DNA from: an uncultured Oscillospiraceae bacterium
Lineage (GTDB): Bacteria > Bacillota > Clostridia > Oscillospirales > Ruminococcaceae
Assembly (NCBI GenBank): GCA_934448295.1
Contig: CAKSEY010000008.1
Coordinates: forward strand, 62,001 to 126,000
DNA length: 64,000 nt
Direction of reading: 5' to 3'
Shown piece by piece: positions 8,710-19,100 of the stretch (the stretch's first letter is position 1; the number at the start of each line of letters is the position of its first letter). The notes beneath the pieces are model-generated. The model was not told the DNA's origin, ran no database searches, and was given only the letters and a program-made list of their open reading frames with translations. The position numbers and the translations under genes are program-made.

Positions 8710-9252
8710 TTACTTCTTTTCAAGAAGCATTTTAGTTTTCAGCAGTGCGATCTGCGTCTTGGAATCCTGAATCTCGTTGCGCATGACCATAGCAACCGCC
8801 TCGTCCAGCGGGATCTTCACGATGTCAAGGAACTCGCCCTCGTCCAGCTTCTGGCTTCCGGAGTGAAGCCCCCGGGCGAGGTACATATGAATGACCTCGC
8901 CGCAGTAGGCGGGGGTAGGGATAAGGCTGCCGAGATAGGTATAGTCGTCGCAGGTGCAGCCGGTCTCCTCCTTAAGCTCGCGAAGTCCGCATTCGCTGTG
9001 GTTCTCGCCGTACTCCAGCTTTCCGGCGGGTATCTCCAGCAGTATCGCCTGGTGCGGATAACGGAACTGCTTCACGAAAAGCACCTCGTTGTTCTCCGTC
9101 AGCGGGAGCACGCAAACTCCGCCGGGGTGGCGGATGACCTCGCGGACGACTATCTTTCCGTCCTCAAGCTCAGCCTTGTCAACAAACAGCTTGACTATTT
9201 TTCCGTCAAACTTCTGTTCGCTGGAAATGGTCTTTTCTTCAAGATGTCCCAT
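8710..9252 (-). CDS. ADP-ribose pyrophosphatase-type Nudix hydrolase
   Basis: Likely hydrolyses ADP-ribose or related nucleoside diphosphate sugars. The 180-residue protein has an N-terminal strand domain and a full Nudix box: Gly in GKLEYGE, then RELKEETG (near 85-107). The upstream PHRPGG-like region (IRHPGGVCVLPL) is typical of the NudF/YqkG subgroup. It follows the YfhO gene by 11 nt and is the last gene of the ddl operon. Confidence 0.9.
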   Translation of the reverse strand: MGHLEEKTISSEQKFDGKIVKLFVDKAELEDGKIVVREVIRHPGGVCVLPLTENNEVLFVKQFRYPHQAILLEIPAGKLEYGENHSECGLRELKEETGCTCDDYTYLGSLIPTPAYCGEVIHMYLARGLHSGSQKLDEGEFLDIVKIPLDEAVAMVMRNEIQDSKTQIALLKTKMLLEKK

Positions 9253-9263
9253 GATGTTCTCCT

Positions 9264-11945
9264 TTACTCGATATCGTCGGAGCGTTTTTTCTGCTCGTCC
9301 AGCTCTTTCAGCACGTTGTATGCCTCGTCGTCCTCGGTGATGTGGGAGGTGCGGTGCTTCGGCTTCCTGCTCTTGAAGTCGTAGCGCTCCCTGTCCATGA
9401 AGCTCTCCTCAACGTCCGGCCAGCTAAGCTCCTGCTCGTCTGCGGGAGTATTCTTCCTGCCGTCCTTATCCGGGGATTCGTAGATCTGCTTTGAAAGCTG
9501 CTCGATGTAGGACTTGTGCGCCTTTACGCCCTCCACCTGGTCTGTCGGGTAAAGGTGCGCGTACCGCACCGCTCTGCGCCTGAGCAGGAAATAGCACAGG
9601 AAGATATATCCTCCGAACAGCACAACGCCGATTATCGTGCAGATAACTCCCAGGGAACCTCCCGGGGTCTTGTAGGTGAACGTCAGCTCGCAGACCCCTG
9701 CGGGCACTCTGATCCCGATAAACCCGCCGTTGACCTTTTCAATCTCCAGAGCCTGAGCCGCCCCGCCCTGTACCGAAACAGAAGCGCTCCAGCCCTGGTC
9801 GAACGGCACGCTGAACACCACCAGGCGCTCCCGGTCGTAGTCCGTGACCGCCGTGAAGCCGCTGTTGTTCACGCTGAACTGCTTTGCCGCAAGGGAATTG
9901 CGCGCCTCCACGTCAGCCAGGAACTGGTCGTACAGCTTCATGCCTTCCAGTGAATCGGCGTTATTCTCAGCGAGGATATCGCCGTACTTTTCCGCCTGCT
10001 CTTCGGTCAGGATAACGTTTCCGGTCATCAGATTGTCGACGTGAGCCTTGCCCTTTACGGAGGAATCAAGCATATAGCTGTCGTACGCGTATCCCATCGG
10101 GAGCGCCGCCGTGTTGCGGTATATCTCGAAGCCGTCCTGGGTCTCCAGGTACTCGAACGTTTTCAGACCGTCAAGAGCCTCTTTGCGCTTGTCGTCCGAG
10201 GTGTTTTCCGGGATCATCAGATACTTCACCCGGGTGAGCGCACGCAGCGCGTAGCGGTCGTAATCCGGCGCAGAGTTCACCGAGCGCTCGATATCCAGCA
10301 TATCGTACAGCTCAAACGTGGAGCTGGGGATAATGCTGGTGAAGCTCTTGAGGGAGCTCATGCCCCACAGCATATTGATGTTGTTCATGCTGTCGGTGGA
10401 TTCCATGCGGTAGAAATCCGGGTCGTCTATGTGTATCTGCGCGGAAACATTCTTGTTGTAGCTCCCGAGGTACGGCCCCAGTATCCTGCCGTAGCCCACA
10501 TAATAGTAGCCCAGCAGCATGGAGCATATGATGGTGCAGACCGTAGCCCGCTGCGTGAACGTCTCGGCTGAAACCTTTTTCCGCCAGTAGATCACATTGA
10601 ACAGCAGCACCAACATTCCCAGCGCCACCGCGATATTCAGGTAGACCGCCGGAGACAGCTCGTTGAAGAGCCGCGGCACAAGCACCTTTTCGGTTCCCGC
10701 GTCCGTTTCAACGTCCTTTTTGGTCGGGAAAAGCAGCACCAGCAGCGACATCAGCGCCACAGCCACCGCGCAGAATTTCGCGCCGAAACGCAGGTCGAAT
10801 TCCCTGTGCTCCAGTACATACACAGTGGCGAGCGCGCATAGAAGCTCCGGCATATACCACCAGCGCGTGTAGAAGCTATAATTGAACAGCACGAACGAGG
10901 AATTCAGCCCCGGTACCATCGTGACGATAAAGCACGCCGGAAGAAGCAGCCTTGCCCACAGCATTCGCCTGGAGCTCTCGCCGGGCGCGCCCTTTACCAG
11001 CGCGATAACTCCCGCCATGGAGAACAGGGGCAGGAAAAGCGCAACGCTGCTCCACTTGGAATCCGCGTTTTCGAACATCGCCGTCCTTGCGGGAACTTCA
11101 CCCGGGAAGAACATAGCCTCCAGGATAAGCCCGTAGCGCTGGTTCTTGTTGTAGAACAGGAAATCCCAACCACTAAGCATTGATGTGGAGCGCGGAACGT
11201 CCAGCACCTGGAATATGGACGGCACAAAGAGGATCCCGGCGATAAGCACTCCGCAGACCGATTCAAACGCAAGGCAGAAGAAGTCTTTCAGCCCTATCCT
11301 GAACCGGCGGTCGCCTATCAGCCTGAACACGAAATACAGCACAAGGAACACGCATTCTCCGATAAAGAAGAAGTAGTTCACGAACGCGTTTATCGCCACA
11401 GCCAGCGCCAGAGCGCCGCGCCGCTTGTTTATCACCGCCTCCTCAACGCCTATCAGCAGAAGCGGGAAGAAAACTATCGCCTCATGGAAGTGGTTGAAGA
11501 AGATGTTGTACATTGAATATCCGGAGAACGCGTACAGCAGACCGCCGATAAGGGCGTTCTGCGGCTTGGTCACGAATCTCCTGATATACACGAACGCAAA
11601 GAACGACGAGAGCGCGATTTTCAGCGCCAGCAGCGGAGCCATCAGGTACTGCGATATCGCCGCCGGGAACAGCGCCGCGAACCAGAAGAACGGGCTTCCC
11701 AGCGTGTAGAAGCTGTACGAGCCAACAAAATTCGCGCCGAGGTCGGTTTTCCAGTTCCAGCCGAAATTCCCGCTCTGCACCGCCTCGATGCAGGTCTTAT
11801 AGAACGGTATCTGCTGCGCGTTGTAGTCGCCGTAATAGATGAAATACCCCTGGTCGAGTATAACAAACGGCAGCAGGAGAACTCCCGCCATAATCAGGGC
11901 GTAGGTGAACGCCCTGACGTAGTATTTCTTTTCCTGTTTTATCAT
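9264..11945 (-). CDS. YfhO family polytopic membrane protein
   Basis: An 893-residue integral membrane protein. It opens with a hydrophobic helix followed by the family hallmark region (GDYNAQQIPFYKTCIEA, then WNWKTDLGANF), about a dozen further membrane helices, a large extracytoplasmic domain (about residues 480-780), a last helix near 785-810, and a charged cytoplasmic tail rich in Asp, Glu and Lys. YfhO proteins have a glycosyltransferase-C-like fold; in Bacillus and Listeria they take part in glycosylating teichoic or lipoteichoic acids. A role in polymer glycosylation is inferred only. It lies between argS and the nudix gene. Confidence 0.85.
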   Translation of the reverse strand: MIKQEKKYYVRAFTYALIMAGVLLLPFVILDQGYFIYYGDYNAQQIPFYKTCIEAVQSGNFGWNWKTDLGANFVGSYSFYTLGSPFFWFAALFPAAISQYLMAPLLALKIALSSFFAFVYIRRFVTKPQNALIGGLLYAFSGYSMYNIFFNHFHEAIVFFPLLLIGVEEAVINKRRGALALAVAINAFVNYFFFIGECVFLVLYFVFRLIGDRRFRIGLKDFFCLAFESVCGVLIAGILFVPSIFQVLDVPRSTSMLSGWDFLFYNKNQRYGLILEAMFFPGEVPARTAMFENADSKWSSVALFLPLFSMAGVIALVKGAPGESSRRMLWARLLLPACFIVTMVPGLNSSFVLFNYSFYTRWWYMPELLCALATVYVLEHREFDLRFGAKFCAVAVALMSLLVLLFPTKKDVETDAGTEKVLVPRLFNELSPAVYLNIAVALGMLVLLFNVIYWRKKVSAETFTQRATVCTIICSMLLGYYYVGYGRILGPYLGSYNKNVSAQIHIDDPDFYRMESTDSMNNINMLWGMSSLKSFTSIIPSSTFELYDMLDIERSVNSAPDYDRYALRALTRVKYLMIPENTSDDKRKEALDGLKTFEYLETQDGFEIYRNTAALPMGYAYDSYMLDSSVKGKAHVDNLMTGNVILTEEQAEKYGDILAENNADSLEGMKLYDQFLADVEARNSLAAKQFSVNNSGFTAVTDYDRERLVVFSVPFDQGWSASVSVQGGAAQALEIEKVNGGFIGIRVPAGVCELTFTYKTPGGSLGVICTIIGVVLFGGYIFLCYFLLRRRAVRYAHLYPTDQVEGVKAHKSYIEQLSKQIYESPDKDGRKNTPADEQELSWPDVEESFMDRERYDFKSRKPKHRTSHITEDDEAYNVLKELDEQKKRSDDIE

Positions 11946-11978
11946 AATTCACCGTAATAAAGCGGAAGCCCGCTTCTA

Positions 11979-13778
11979 TCACATTCTCTCAGGAGCTTCT
12001 ACCTTGAGCAGAGCCAGCACGTTTCTGAGGGTGATCCTCGCCGCGTCGCACAGCGCAAGGCGGGACTGCTTCACGTCAGGCTCGGCGCCCTTTATCGGGC
12101 AGCTATCGTAGAACTTGTGGAAGTTCTGCGCAAGCTCGTAGGAGTATCTTGTGAGCGCGGAAGGGTCGTAATCCTTCGCGGCAGTGTTTATCATCTCGGG
12201 CATTTCAGCTATCTTGCGTACGAGCGCAAGCTCCGCAGGGTCGGAATAGGAAACCGCGCCGCCCTCGTACTTCACGCCCTCGTCAGCCTGCTTGCGGATA
12301 ACGCTGCAAATCCTCGCGTGCGCGTACTGGACGTAGAACACGGGGTTCTTGCTGGATTCCTCCACCGCAAGGTCAAGGTCAAATTCAAGGTGAGTATCGG
12401 CGTTGCGCTGGTTGAACACGAATCTCGCCGCGTCTATCGGGACTTCGTCAAGCAGGGTGGTCAGCGTTATCGCCTTGCCGGAGCGCTTGCTCAGCTTGCA
12501 GGGCTTGCCGTCGCGGATAAGCATTACCATCTGCATGATGACCACGTCAAGGCGCTTGTCGTCTATTCCCAGCGCGGAAAGGGCTATCCTCATGCGCTGT
12601 ACATAGCCGTGGTGGTCTGCGCCGAGGACGTTTATCGCCTTGTCGTAGCCCCTGGTTATCAGCTTGTCGTAGTGATATGCGATATCCGGCACGATATAGG
12701 TCGGGAATCCGTTGGAGCGCACCAGAACAAAGTCCTGGTCTCCGCCGAAATCGGTAGCCTTCAGCCAGAGCGCGCCGTCCTTTTCATAGGTGTGTCCGCC
12801 CGCCTTCAGCTTCTCAATGACCGCCTTTACCGCGCCGTTGTTGTGCAGCGTGCTCTCCTTGAACCAGTTGTCGTACTTTATGCGGTATTTCAGCAGATCC
12901 TCTTCAAGGCGCTTCTCGTTGAGCGGCAGCGCGTAGTCCACGAGAGCCCTGCGGCGCTCCTCCTCTGGCTTCTCCGCGAGAGCCTTCCCGCCGTGCAGGT
13001 CGTAGTAATTCTTGGCGTGCTCGATTATATCCATGCCCAGGTATACGTCGTTCGGCATGGTGAACGGCAGATCCTTCTGCTCCTCGGGGATATTGCCCTC
13101 CTCGTCGGGCGTGGAGGTCTGGTCGTAGATAGTCTTGGTGAGCTTCTCCATGTCGGAGCCGCACTCTGCTATGACCTTCTGCCCCGCCTCGCTGCAAAGC
13201 TGGAGATAGCGCAGATCAAGGGACTTGCCGAACTTTGCCACCTGATTTCCCGCGTCGTTGATGTAGAACTCGCGGCTGACATCATAGCCAGCCTCCTGGA
13301 GCAGAGAGGAAAGGCTGTCGCCTATCGCGCCGCCCCTCGCGTTGCCTATGTGCATGGGACCTGTGGGGTTCGCGGAGACGAACTCCACCAGCACGCGCTT
13401 TTCCTTGCCGAGGTCGGTCTTGCCGTAGTCCTCGCCCATTGCGACCGCGTTCCTTACAACTCCCTCAAACCAGCTTTCGCCGATGAAGAAATTAAGGAAG
13501 CCCGGACCTGCCACCTCTACCTTGCTGAAATCCGTTCCCGCGAACTCCACTGCATCAGCTATCATCTGCGCGATGGCGCGGGGGTTGCTTTTAAGCGCCT
13601 TGGCGGAAACCAGCGCGGTGTTCGCGGAAAAATCCCCGTGGCTGTTGTCAGCCGGGATAGTCACCTGGAAGGGCGGCAGCGGCTCAGCGGGTATCTTCTC
13701 CTCGCTGACGAGCCTGCCGAGCGCGTTCATTATAAGTTCCTTGACCTGTGCCTTTGCTTCTTCTACTGCGTTGTACAT
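11979..13778 (-). CDS. argS: Arginyl-tRNA synthetase
   Basis: Class I synthetase charging tRNA-Arg. The 599-residue protein has the N-terminal additional domain (FQVTIPADNSHGDFSANTAL), the HIGH motif as PTGPMHIGNARGGAIGD near 130, the KMSKS-equivalent KLSKRSGKAITL, and the anticodon-binding domain ending in an aromatic-rich segment (HKFYDSCPI). It is somewhat longer than the common 550-570 residues because of an insert near 215-240. AGGAGA precedes the ATG. The upstream DUF1934 gene is its usual Firmicute neighbour. I saw no T-box leader. Confidence 0.97.
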   Translation of the reverse strand: MYNAVEEAKAQVKELIMNALGRLVSEEKIPAEPLPPFQVTIPADNSHGDFSANTALVSAKALKSNPRAIAQMIADAVEFAGTDFSKVEVAGPGFLNFFIGESWFEGVVRNAVAMGEDYGKTDLGKEKRVLVEFVSANPTGPMHIGNARGGAIGDSLSSLLQEAGYDVSREFYINDAGNQVAKFGKSLDLRYLQLCSEAGQKVIAECGSDMEKLTKTIYDQTSTPDEEGNIPEEQKDLPFTMPNDVYLGMDIIEHAKNYYDLHGGKALAEKPEEERRRALVDYALPLNEKRLEEDLLKYRIKYDNWFKESTLHNNGAVKAVIEKLKAGGHTYEKDGALWLKATDFGGDQDFVLVRSNGFPTYIVPDIAYHYDKLITRGYDKAINVLGADHHGYVQRMRIALSALGIDDKRLDVVIMQMVMLIRDGKPCKLSKRSGKAITLTTLLDEVPIDAARFVFNQRNADTHLEFDLDLAVEESSKNPVFYVQYAHARICSVIRKQADEGVKYEGGAVSYSDPAELALVRKIAEMPEMINTAAKDYDPSALTRYSYELAQNFHKFYDSCPIKGAEPDVKQSRLALCDAARITLRNVLALLKVEAPERM

Positions 13779-13805
13779 TCGTTTATCTCCTATATTATTT
13801 ATGTC

Positions 13806-14240
13806 TCATGCCTTTTCGTGCGGCTTGACGTGTATTGTTATCTCGTTTGTCAGCATAAGCCCGGAATTTACGTCTATCGTATAGCGGACGTATATCTCGC
13901 CGCCGTCCCGGGTGATGCCGCGGCGCATTTCGTTTGTGGAAATGCCGATCATGCAGTCGCCGTATTCCGTGCCGTAATGGCAGAAGTGGCGCTTTCCGTT
14001 CTCAAAGATCAGGCTGGAAAAAGCCTTGCCCGTCCTCGTCATGGTGATGGTATCGTCCTCCTGCCCTATGCGGAGCTGCACGTGGCTCCCGTCGTAGCCG
14101 GTGGCCTCGCTCTCGTCATAGTCGATGAACCAGCTCCCGGCGTGCTCGCGGAACTCGCCCTTTGTGAACAGCTCGGAGCTGTCGGTGTTCCCGTCTGCGG
14201 TCTGCTTTACGGTCATCCTTATATTTGCGTTATTTCCCAA
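13806..14240 (-). CDS. DUF1934 beta-barrel protein (YwiB-like)
   Basis: A 144-residue protein of the DUF1934/YwiB family, a calycin-like barrel of unknown function that accompanies argS in many Firmicutes. Visible family features are the strand pattern with YDESEATGYDGSHVQL, the GKRHFCHYGTEYGD segment and the end SGLMLTNEITIHVK. The start is probably the TTG at 14240: GGAG lies eight bases upstream. A GTG at 14249 sits almost on that Shine-Dalgarno site. It begins within 17 nt of the ddl stop and is part of the ddl operon. Confidence 0.8.
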   Translation of the reverse strand: MGNNANIRMTVKQTADGNTDSSELFTKGEFREHAGSWFIDYDESEATGYDGSHVQLRIGQEDDTITMTRTGKAFSSLIFENGKRHFCHYGTEYGDCMIGISTNEMRRGITRDGGEIYVRYTIDVNSGLMLTNEITIHVKPHEKA

Positions 14241-14256
14241 ATTTATCACTCCAGAC

Positions 14257-15333
14257 TCAGTTTTCTGAATTCTTTTCTATCGCAAGCTCGATAAGTCTGT
14301 CAAGAAGCTCGCCGTACTCTATGCCCATGTTCGCCATCAGCTTCGGGTACATGCTGATGGGCGTGAATCCCGGAATGGTGTTTAGCTCGTTGAGGATAAG
14401 TCCGTCGTCTGTGGCGAAGAAATCCACCCGGGCGAACCCGCTGCACCCCATTGCGATGAACGCTTTCTTTGCGGTCTCGCGAAGCTCCTCGGTCATTTCC
14501 GGTGATATTTTCGCGGGGATATCCAGCACGGAGGTCCCCAGCTTGTACTTTGCGTCGTAATCGTAGAATTCCTCCGCCGGGGTTATCTGTCCCGGAATGG
14601 AAGCTATCAGGTCGGTGCCGTTGCCAAGGACTGCGCACTCGACCTCCTTGCCGATTATCTCAGTCTCGACAACTACCTTTTCGCCGTGCGCGAACGCGAT
14701 CTTTATGCCGTTCTTGAGAGCCTCTCGGTCAGCGGCGCGGCTTACTCCCACTGAGGAACCCGCGCAGGCTGGCTTTACGAACATGGGATAACCGCCGAGC
14801 TTCCGCTCGATATCTTCGCACGCCTTGTCGATGTCGTGGAGCGAATCCCGCTTGATGTAGCAGTACGGAGCCGTGCGTATCCCTGCCGCGTCAAGGATCG
14901 TGTGGGTTATCGTCTTATCCATGCAGTCGGCGCTGCTGGTCATGTCGCAGCCTACGCAGGGCAGCCCCGCAAGCGCGCAGAGCGCCTGGACTGTTCCGTC
15001 CTCGCCGAATCTTCCGTGCAGCACCGGGAACACCGCGTCCACCTTACGCAGGTAGCACTTGTCGTCCGCGCCCAGCAGGAGCACTCCCCTGCCCACCGTG
15101 TCCGGACTGATCACCGCCGTGCAGTTGTCGGGATTGTTCTCCCACTCGCCGGTCTTTATGTCCTCATACTCGCCGGGATAGTACATCCAGTGCCCCTTTT
15201 TGGTGATTCCTATGCACATTACGTCATACTTATCCCTGGGGATATTGTTCAGCACGGAATACGCTGAAACCAGCGAAACCTCGTGCTCGCTCGAAGCTCC
15301 CCCGAATAACACCGCGATCTTCAGTTTAGCCAT
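14257..15333 (-). CDS. ddl: D-alanine--D-alanine ligase
   Basis: Joins two D-Ala to make the peptidoglycan stem terminus. The 358-residue ATP-grasp protein starts MAKLKIAVLFGGASSEHEVS, with GKEVECAVLGNG and the metal-binding end ARVDFFATDDGLILNELNTI. All family regions are present. It is the first gene of the ddl-DUF1934-argS-YfhO-nudix operon, with a promoter at 15416-15444. A seven-base-pair dyad (15348-15363) lies in the leader just upstream of the ribosome site; it may be fortuitous. Confidence 0.97.
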   Translation of the reverse strand: MAKLKIAVLFGGASSEHEVSLVSAYSVLNNIPRDKYDVMCIGITKKGHWMYYPGEYEDIKTGEWENNPDNCTAVISPDTVGRGVLLLGADDKCYLRKVDAVFPVLHGRFGEDGTVQALCALAGLPCVGCDMTSSADCMDKTITHTILDAAGIRTAPYCYIKRDSLHDIDKACEDIERKLGGYPMFVKPACAGSSVGVSRAADREALKNGIKIAFAHGEKVVVETEIIGKEVECAVLGNGTDLIASIPGQITPAEEFYDYDAKYKLGTSVLDIPAKISPEMTEELRETAKKAFIAMGCSGFARVDFFATDDGLILNELNTIPGFTPISMYPKLMANMGIEYGELLDRLIELAIEKNSEN

Positions 15334-15415
15334 ATATTTCCACCATGCGTGCTTTGAAGCACGTCCTTTCTATATAGTATCGGCAGCTATACATATACAT
15401 AATAACTCAGATTAT

Positions 15416-15444
15416 ATTTTATCACAAATCCGATTTATTTTCAA
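15416..15444 (-). promoter_or_regulatory. Promoter of the ddl operon
   Basis: On the minus strand TTGAAA (15439-15444) and TAAAAT (15416-15421) are separated by 17 bp, about 85 nt upstream of the ddl start. No other gene lies in the 285-nt gap between ddl and the MazG-like gene apart from the terminator listed next. Confidence 0.7.
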
Positions 15445-15510
15445 GGGGTTAAAGGCATAATTTTGACGCAGCAGCCGCGAATTCACGCGGAAATGCGAGA
15501 AAAATGCAGA

Positions 15511-15545
15511 AAAAAAGAACCGCTCCGTAAGTCCGGGAGCGGTTC
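15511..15545 (-). terminator. Intrinsic terminator after the MazG-like gene
   Basis: A perfect 10-bp stem (15517-15526 with 15536-15545) with a 9-nt loop is followed on the minus strand by six T. It lies 73 nt after the stop codon of the gene at 15619-15942. Confidence 0.85.
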
Positions 15546-15618
15546 AGGCTATCGCTTGTGATGTTGTGTTGCTACTGTTATATTTGACTTGTTTGTATAC
15601 TGTTTGATAAACGGGGAT

Positions 15619-15942
15619 TTACCATCTATTCATATTCTTTTCAAACTTGTCGATATATGCTTGTTTTAATTCGTCTGCTGTAATCCCATAGCACAACATT
15701 ACATCATTATAATACATTAAAACATCAGCCATTTCTTCAACTAAAGCTTTTCTTAATTGAGTATCTGAGGCTGCTTTTGTTCCACCATTCTTTTTTACAA
15801 TATCAATCACTTCGCCTATTTCTCCAATCATCCAAAGTAACTTGTTTTTACCTGTTTCCGGACAAATCGACTCCCACTTATCTTTATACTTGTTCTGAAG
15901 TTTTATTTGCATTTTTTGCATTTCATCTATACCGAAATCCAT
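15619..15942 (-). CDS. MazG-like nucleotide pyrophosphohydrolase
   Basis: A 107-residue all-helical protein with the MazG metal-binding pattern: GEIGEVIDI near 41-49 and EEMADVLMYYND near 69-80 (ExxE ... ExxD). Such enzymes hydrolyse NTPs or dNTPs to monophosphates, often removing damaged nucleotides; the substrate here cannot be told. The gene is clearly more A+T-rich than its neighbours and uses A/T-ending codons (AAA, AAT, TTA), and it stands alone between its own promoter and terminator. That suggests later acquisition, for example as a phage-derived gene. A GGAGG site precedes the ATG. Confidence 0.82.
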   Translation of the reverse strand: MDFGIDEMQKMQIKLQNKYKDKWESICPETGKNKLLWMIGEIGEVIDIVKKNGGTKAASDTQLRKALVEEMADVLMYYNDVMLCYGITADELKQAYIDKFEKNMNRW

Positions 15943-16001
15943 CTTTTAATTTTCCTCCACAAATTACGATTTATCGGGCAGTTTTAATGTACTCCTGAAT
16001 T

Positions 16002-16030
16002 ATTATATCACAACCAGACAAACTTTTCAA
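16002..16030 (-). promoter_or_regulatory. Promoter of the MazG-like gene
   Basis: Minus-strand TTGAAA (16025-16030), 17-bp spacer, TATAAT (16002-16007), 60 nt upstream of the start codon. Confidence 0.75.
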
Positions 16031-16044
16031 CATTCAACAGCAAA

Positions 16045-16072
16045 CCCCGCCGGGATTTTGCTCCCGGCGGGG
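16045..16072 (-). terminator. Hairpin terminator after the dockerin gene
   Basis: A perfect 11-bp G+C-rich stem (16045-16055 with 16062-16072) and 6-nt loop, 80 nt past the dockerin gene stop. The following minus-strand T tract is short (TTTG), so the strength is uncertain. It also lies just upstream of the MazG-like gene promoter. Confidence 0.6.
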
Positions 16073-16152
16073 TGGTTTCATATAACAAGCAGCCTGACCG
16101 AATTATGACAAACCATCATCATAAAAGCCTGCGGCGCTGATAAACCCTGCAC

Positions 16153-19100
16153 TTACATTATTCCAACTATATCCCGCAGGATCGCCGCCGCGTCAAGCGC
16201 GTTGACGAATCCGTCGCCGTTATAATCGCAGGTCGCGTCGAACACGTAAACGCCAGTGCCCATCTTCAGGATAGCCGCCGCGTCCTTGGCGTCAACGCGC
16301 GTGCTGTTGTCCGCGTCGCCAGGAAGCATTGTCTTGGTGTCCAGCATGATAACATAATCGCCGGCAACTGTCGGAACCGCCTGGGCAACTCCCGTAGAAG
16401 CCGTTACCTTCGACGTGGAAACGAAGTCGAGCAGGTGCGTTTCTTCGTTGTAGATATACATGTTGACGAACCGATTCTTTTCCTTGCAGCCGGTCTTTAC
16501 ATAAAGCACCGCGCCCAGCTTGTTTTCGCCGTAGGTGTGAAGCCTTGCAGCCTCGCTGTCTCCAGCCATATCGACCAGAACGGACGGAATATACACATCT
16601 GTGCTCTTTATGCCAACGCTGAGACTCGGAACCGTCTTGCTCTTTTTTAACGCGCCCGCGTCAAGCACCCAGCTGAATACATCGTCGACCACAAACTCAA
16701 GGGTCGCCTTTTTGGATATCGCCGCATTGATGATATCCGCAGGAACCGAGGTATTGCCGTTCAGATAGATAACCAGTCTTGATTCCGCCTTTGCCGCCTT
16801 TACCTTAAGCAGGAGCTGATCCCAGCCCTTTACCGCGCTTCCCTTCATAGTGGGAGGAGAAACTGTATTGTCAGGCTGAGCGGTATTATCCTTGCTGGAA
16901 TCATCCTTGGTGGTATCGTCTTTAGGGGTATCGTCTTTTTGGTTGTCGTCCTTCTTGTTGTCGTCTTTCTTGTTGTCGTCCTTGGCGTCGCTGGAGTTGT
17001 CCTCTTTCTTGCGGACAACTATGTTGAAGGTCGTGGTAGCGCCGTGGAAGTTTACAACGACCGACTGCTGACCCAGCACCCAGCTGTCGAATTCCTCTAT
17101 CATATCCTCGTCCATGAGAATACTCTCGGTCTTTCCGTCCTCGTAAGTCACCTTGATCTGACCGCCGGTGACGTTGATAAGCTCGCCGAGATAATAGGAA
17201 TATTTCAGCGGACGCTTTTCAAGCTCGATGGATTTCACGCCGTAATCCTTGCCGACTGTGAACTTGTATTCTGCAAGCGGGCTGTCGTCAACGTTCGGGT
17301 CGGTGGACTTGGCATATGTGCGCAGCAGATATACCGTCGAATCGTACTTATCCTTTTTCAGCGTGATGACGGTGTTCGCCGCATACTTTGTGAAGCTCTT
17401 GACTGCCGCAGTGCTGTTCAGAGTGTAGTATATCTCAGTATTAGGGGTATCGCAGGCAAGGGTGAGCTTTACCGTTTCCTCGTACTCTCCGGCATTCTTG
17501 CTGGGATAAGGCGCAAGCGCCTTGTTCTTCGGAATGTTTATGGTATAGGTGTAGGTCACAACATCGGAATCGAACATTCTTCCGGTGGTGTCCTTGGAGT
17601 AGCAGAAGATCCTGAACGTCTTGCTGGTGTTGGGGTCGGTGTTCAGGGTGATAACTCCAGTGTACTTCGTGTAGCTCTCCTTCTTGGCGGAGGGATCCAT
17701 GGAATAGTACACGTCCGCGCCGACTGTCACTGTGTTCAGCGCAATATTCAGCGCGTACTGATACGTGCCGGAAGCAACGTTCGCGGTAGGCGCTTCGGCA
17801 GTGAGCTTCGGTATTTTCACCGTGTAAACGAACGTGCTGACGGAGCTTTCCTTCATGCCGGGCGCTGTCGCTATCGCCTTGATGTAATAGTCCACGGTTT
17901 CTCCGGGAATACCCGACAGTATGATCGGTGCGGAATCCGAGAACGCGGTACCGCCGGTGACGGTCGGGTCTGCAATATTCGGATCAGTTCCGATGGTGTA
18001 GTAAATCGTCGCATAACTCTGGAGCGTGGTGAGCGTTACCTTTGTTTCCTCGTAGAAAGCAGTGTGACCGTCCGTTGAGTCGAGCGGGTCAGCCCACGGT
18101 GCAACAACTCGTCCCGCTTCCTCAACGTTTACCGTGATGGTAACGCTGGTTCCGCCGACGGTGGAGTCAATGTAATCAGGCAGGGTAACAGTTCCCGTAA
18201 AGGTGACCTTCTGCGCGTCGCCTATCTTCGGATTGTACGGTCCGTTTGGCGTCGTTGCGGAGGCAAGATCCCATTTTACTGGACACTGCGCCTCAAGAAG
18301 AGTGCCGGTCGGCGCTTCGATATATACGAGCACCGGCAGATTATCGCCTATCTTGGATACGGAAGTACCATTGGGGACGCTTATAGATTTGAGATCAAGT
18401 ATCTTATAGTCGGTCAGTTTCTCCGTCTTATGCGGGAAAACAAATGTAACTGTCAGCGTACCGTCTTCGTTGGTGGTGCACTTTGCAACGTTGCCGTTGA
18501 CATAAGCGTGGGTATCAAAAAACGCGAACATTCTGTTCGGGGTGATCTGCACGCTCATGGAGTAGTTTGCGTTATATTCAGTTCTTCCGTTGTTAAACGA
18601 ACCTATCCACGAAACCTGGGATATCTGCGCGATAGAGTTCTCGGGAACGCAGCTCATGTCAAGCTCTGCGTTGGTATCCAGCACATCACCGCCGTTCTTC
18701 GGCTCTTTCACCGTCAGGCGTATTTCGCCGATGTTGGTGAAATCCGTAGGCGCCAGATATACGGAATATATAAGCTTAGTCACGGCGCTCTTCTCAAGGA
18801 CATCGTTAAACGCTATCGCTTTAATATAGTAGGTCTTGGTCACTCCGACGGAACCCGCCAGAACAATTCCTCCTTTTTTCGCGTCATAGAGCTTGATAGT
18901 ATCGTTTTCCTCGCCGTGAAGGTCTGCCGGGTCAAAGCTGGTAAAATCGTTTTCGCTTATCGTATAATAAATGCGCTGTGCGTTCTTACTGATAAGCTCA
19001 ATGTTAGTTACCTTTTTAAAAGATCCGCCCGATGTTTCACTGGCAACCGGGGTGTCAACTTCGTTAGCCGCATTTACGGTGATCTTGGCGTAAACGTACC

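Noticed and set aside
13779..13805. T-box leader before argS
   Set aside because: The gap is 27 nt and holds only a ribosome site; no specifier or antiterminator structure is possible.
12117..14294. 725-codon open frame on the plus strand opposite argS and DUF1934
   Set aside because: It is antisense to genes with clear family motifs; no homology-like features, and long antisense frames are expected with this G+C-rich codon use. The same holds for plus-strand frames such as 31233-32789 and 38624-40009.
16921..16990. Tandem DNA repeat of GTCGTC/CTTGTT units
   Set aside because: It is the coding sequence of the Lys/Asp linker in the dockerin protein, not an independent repeat.
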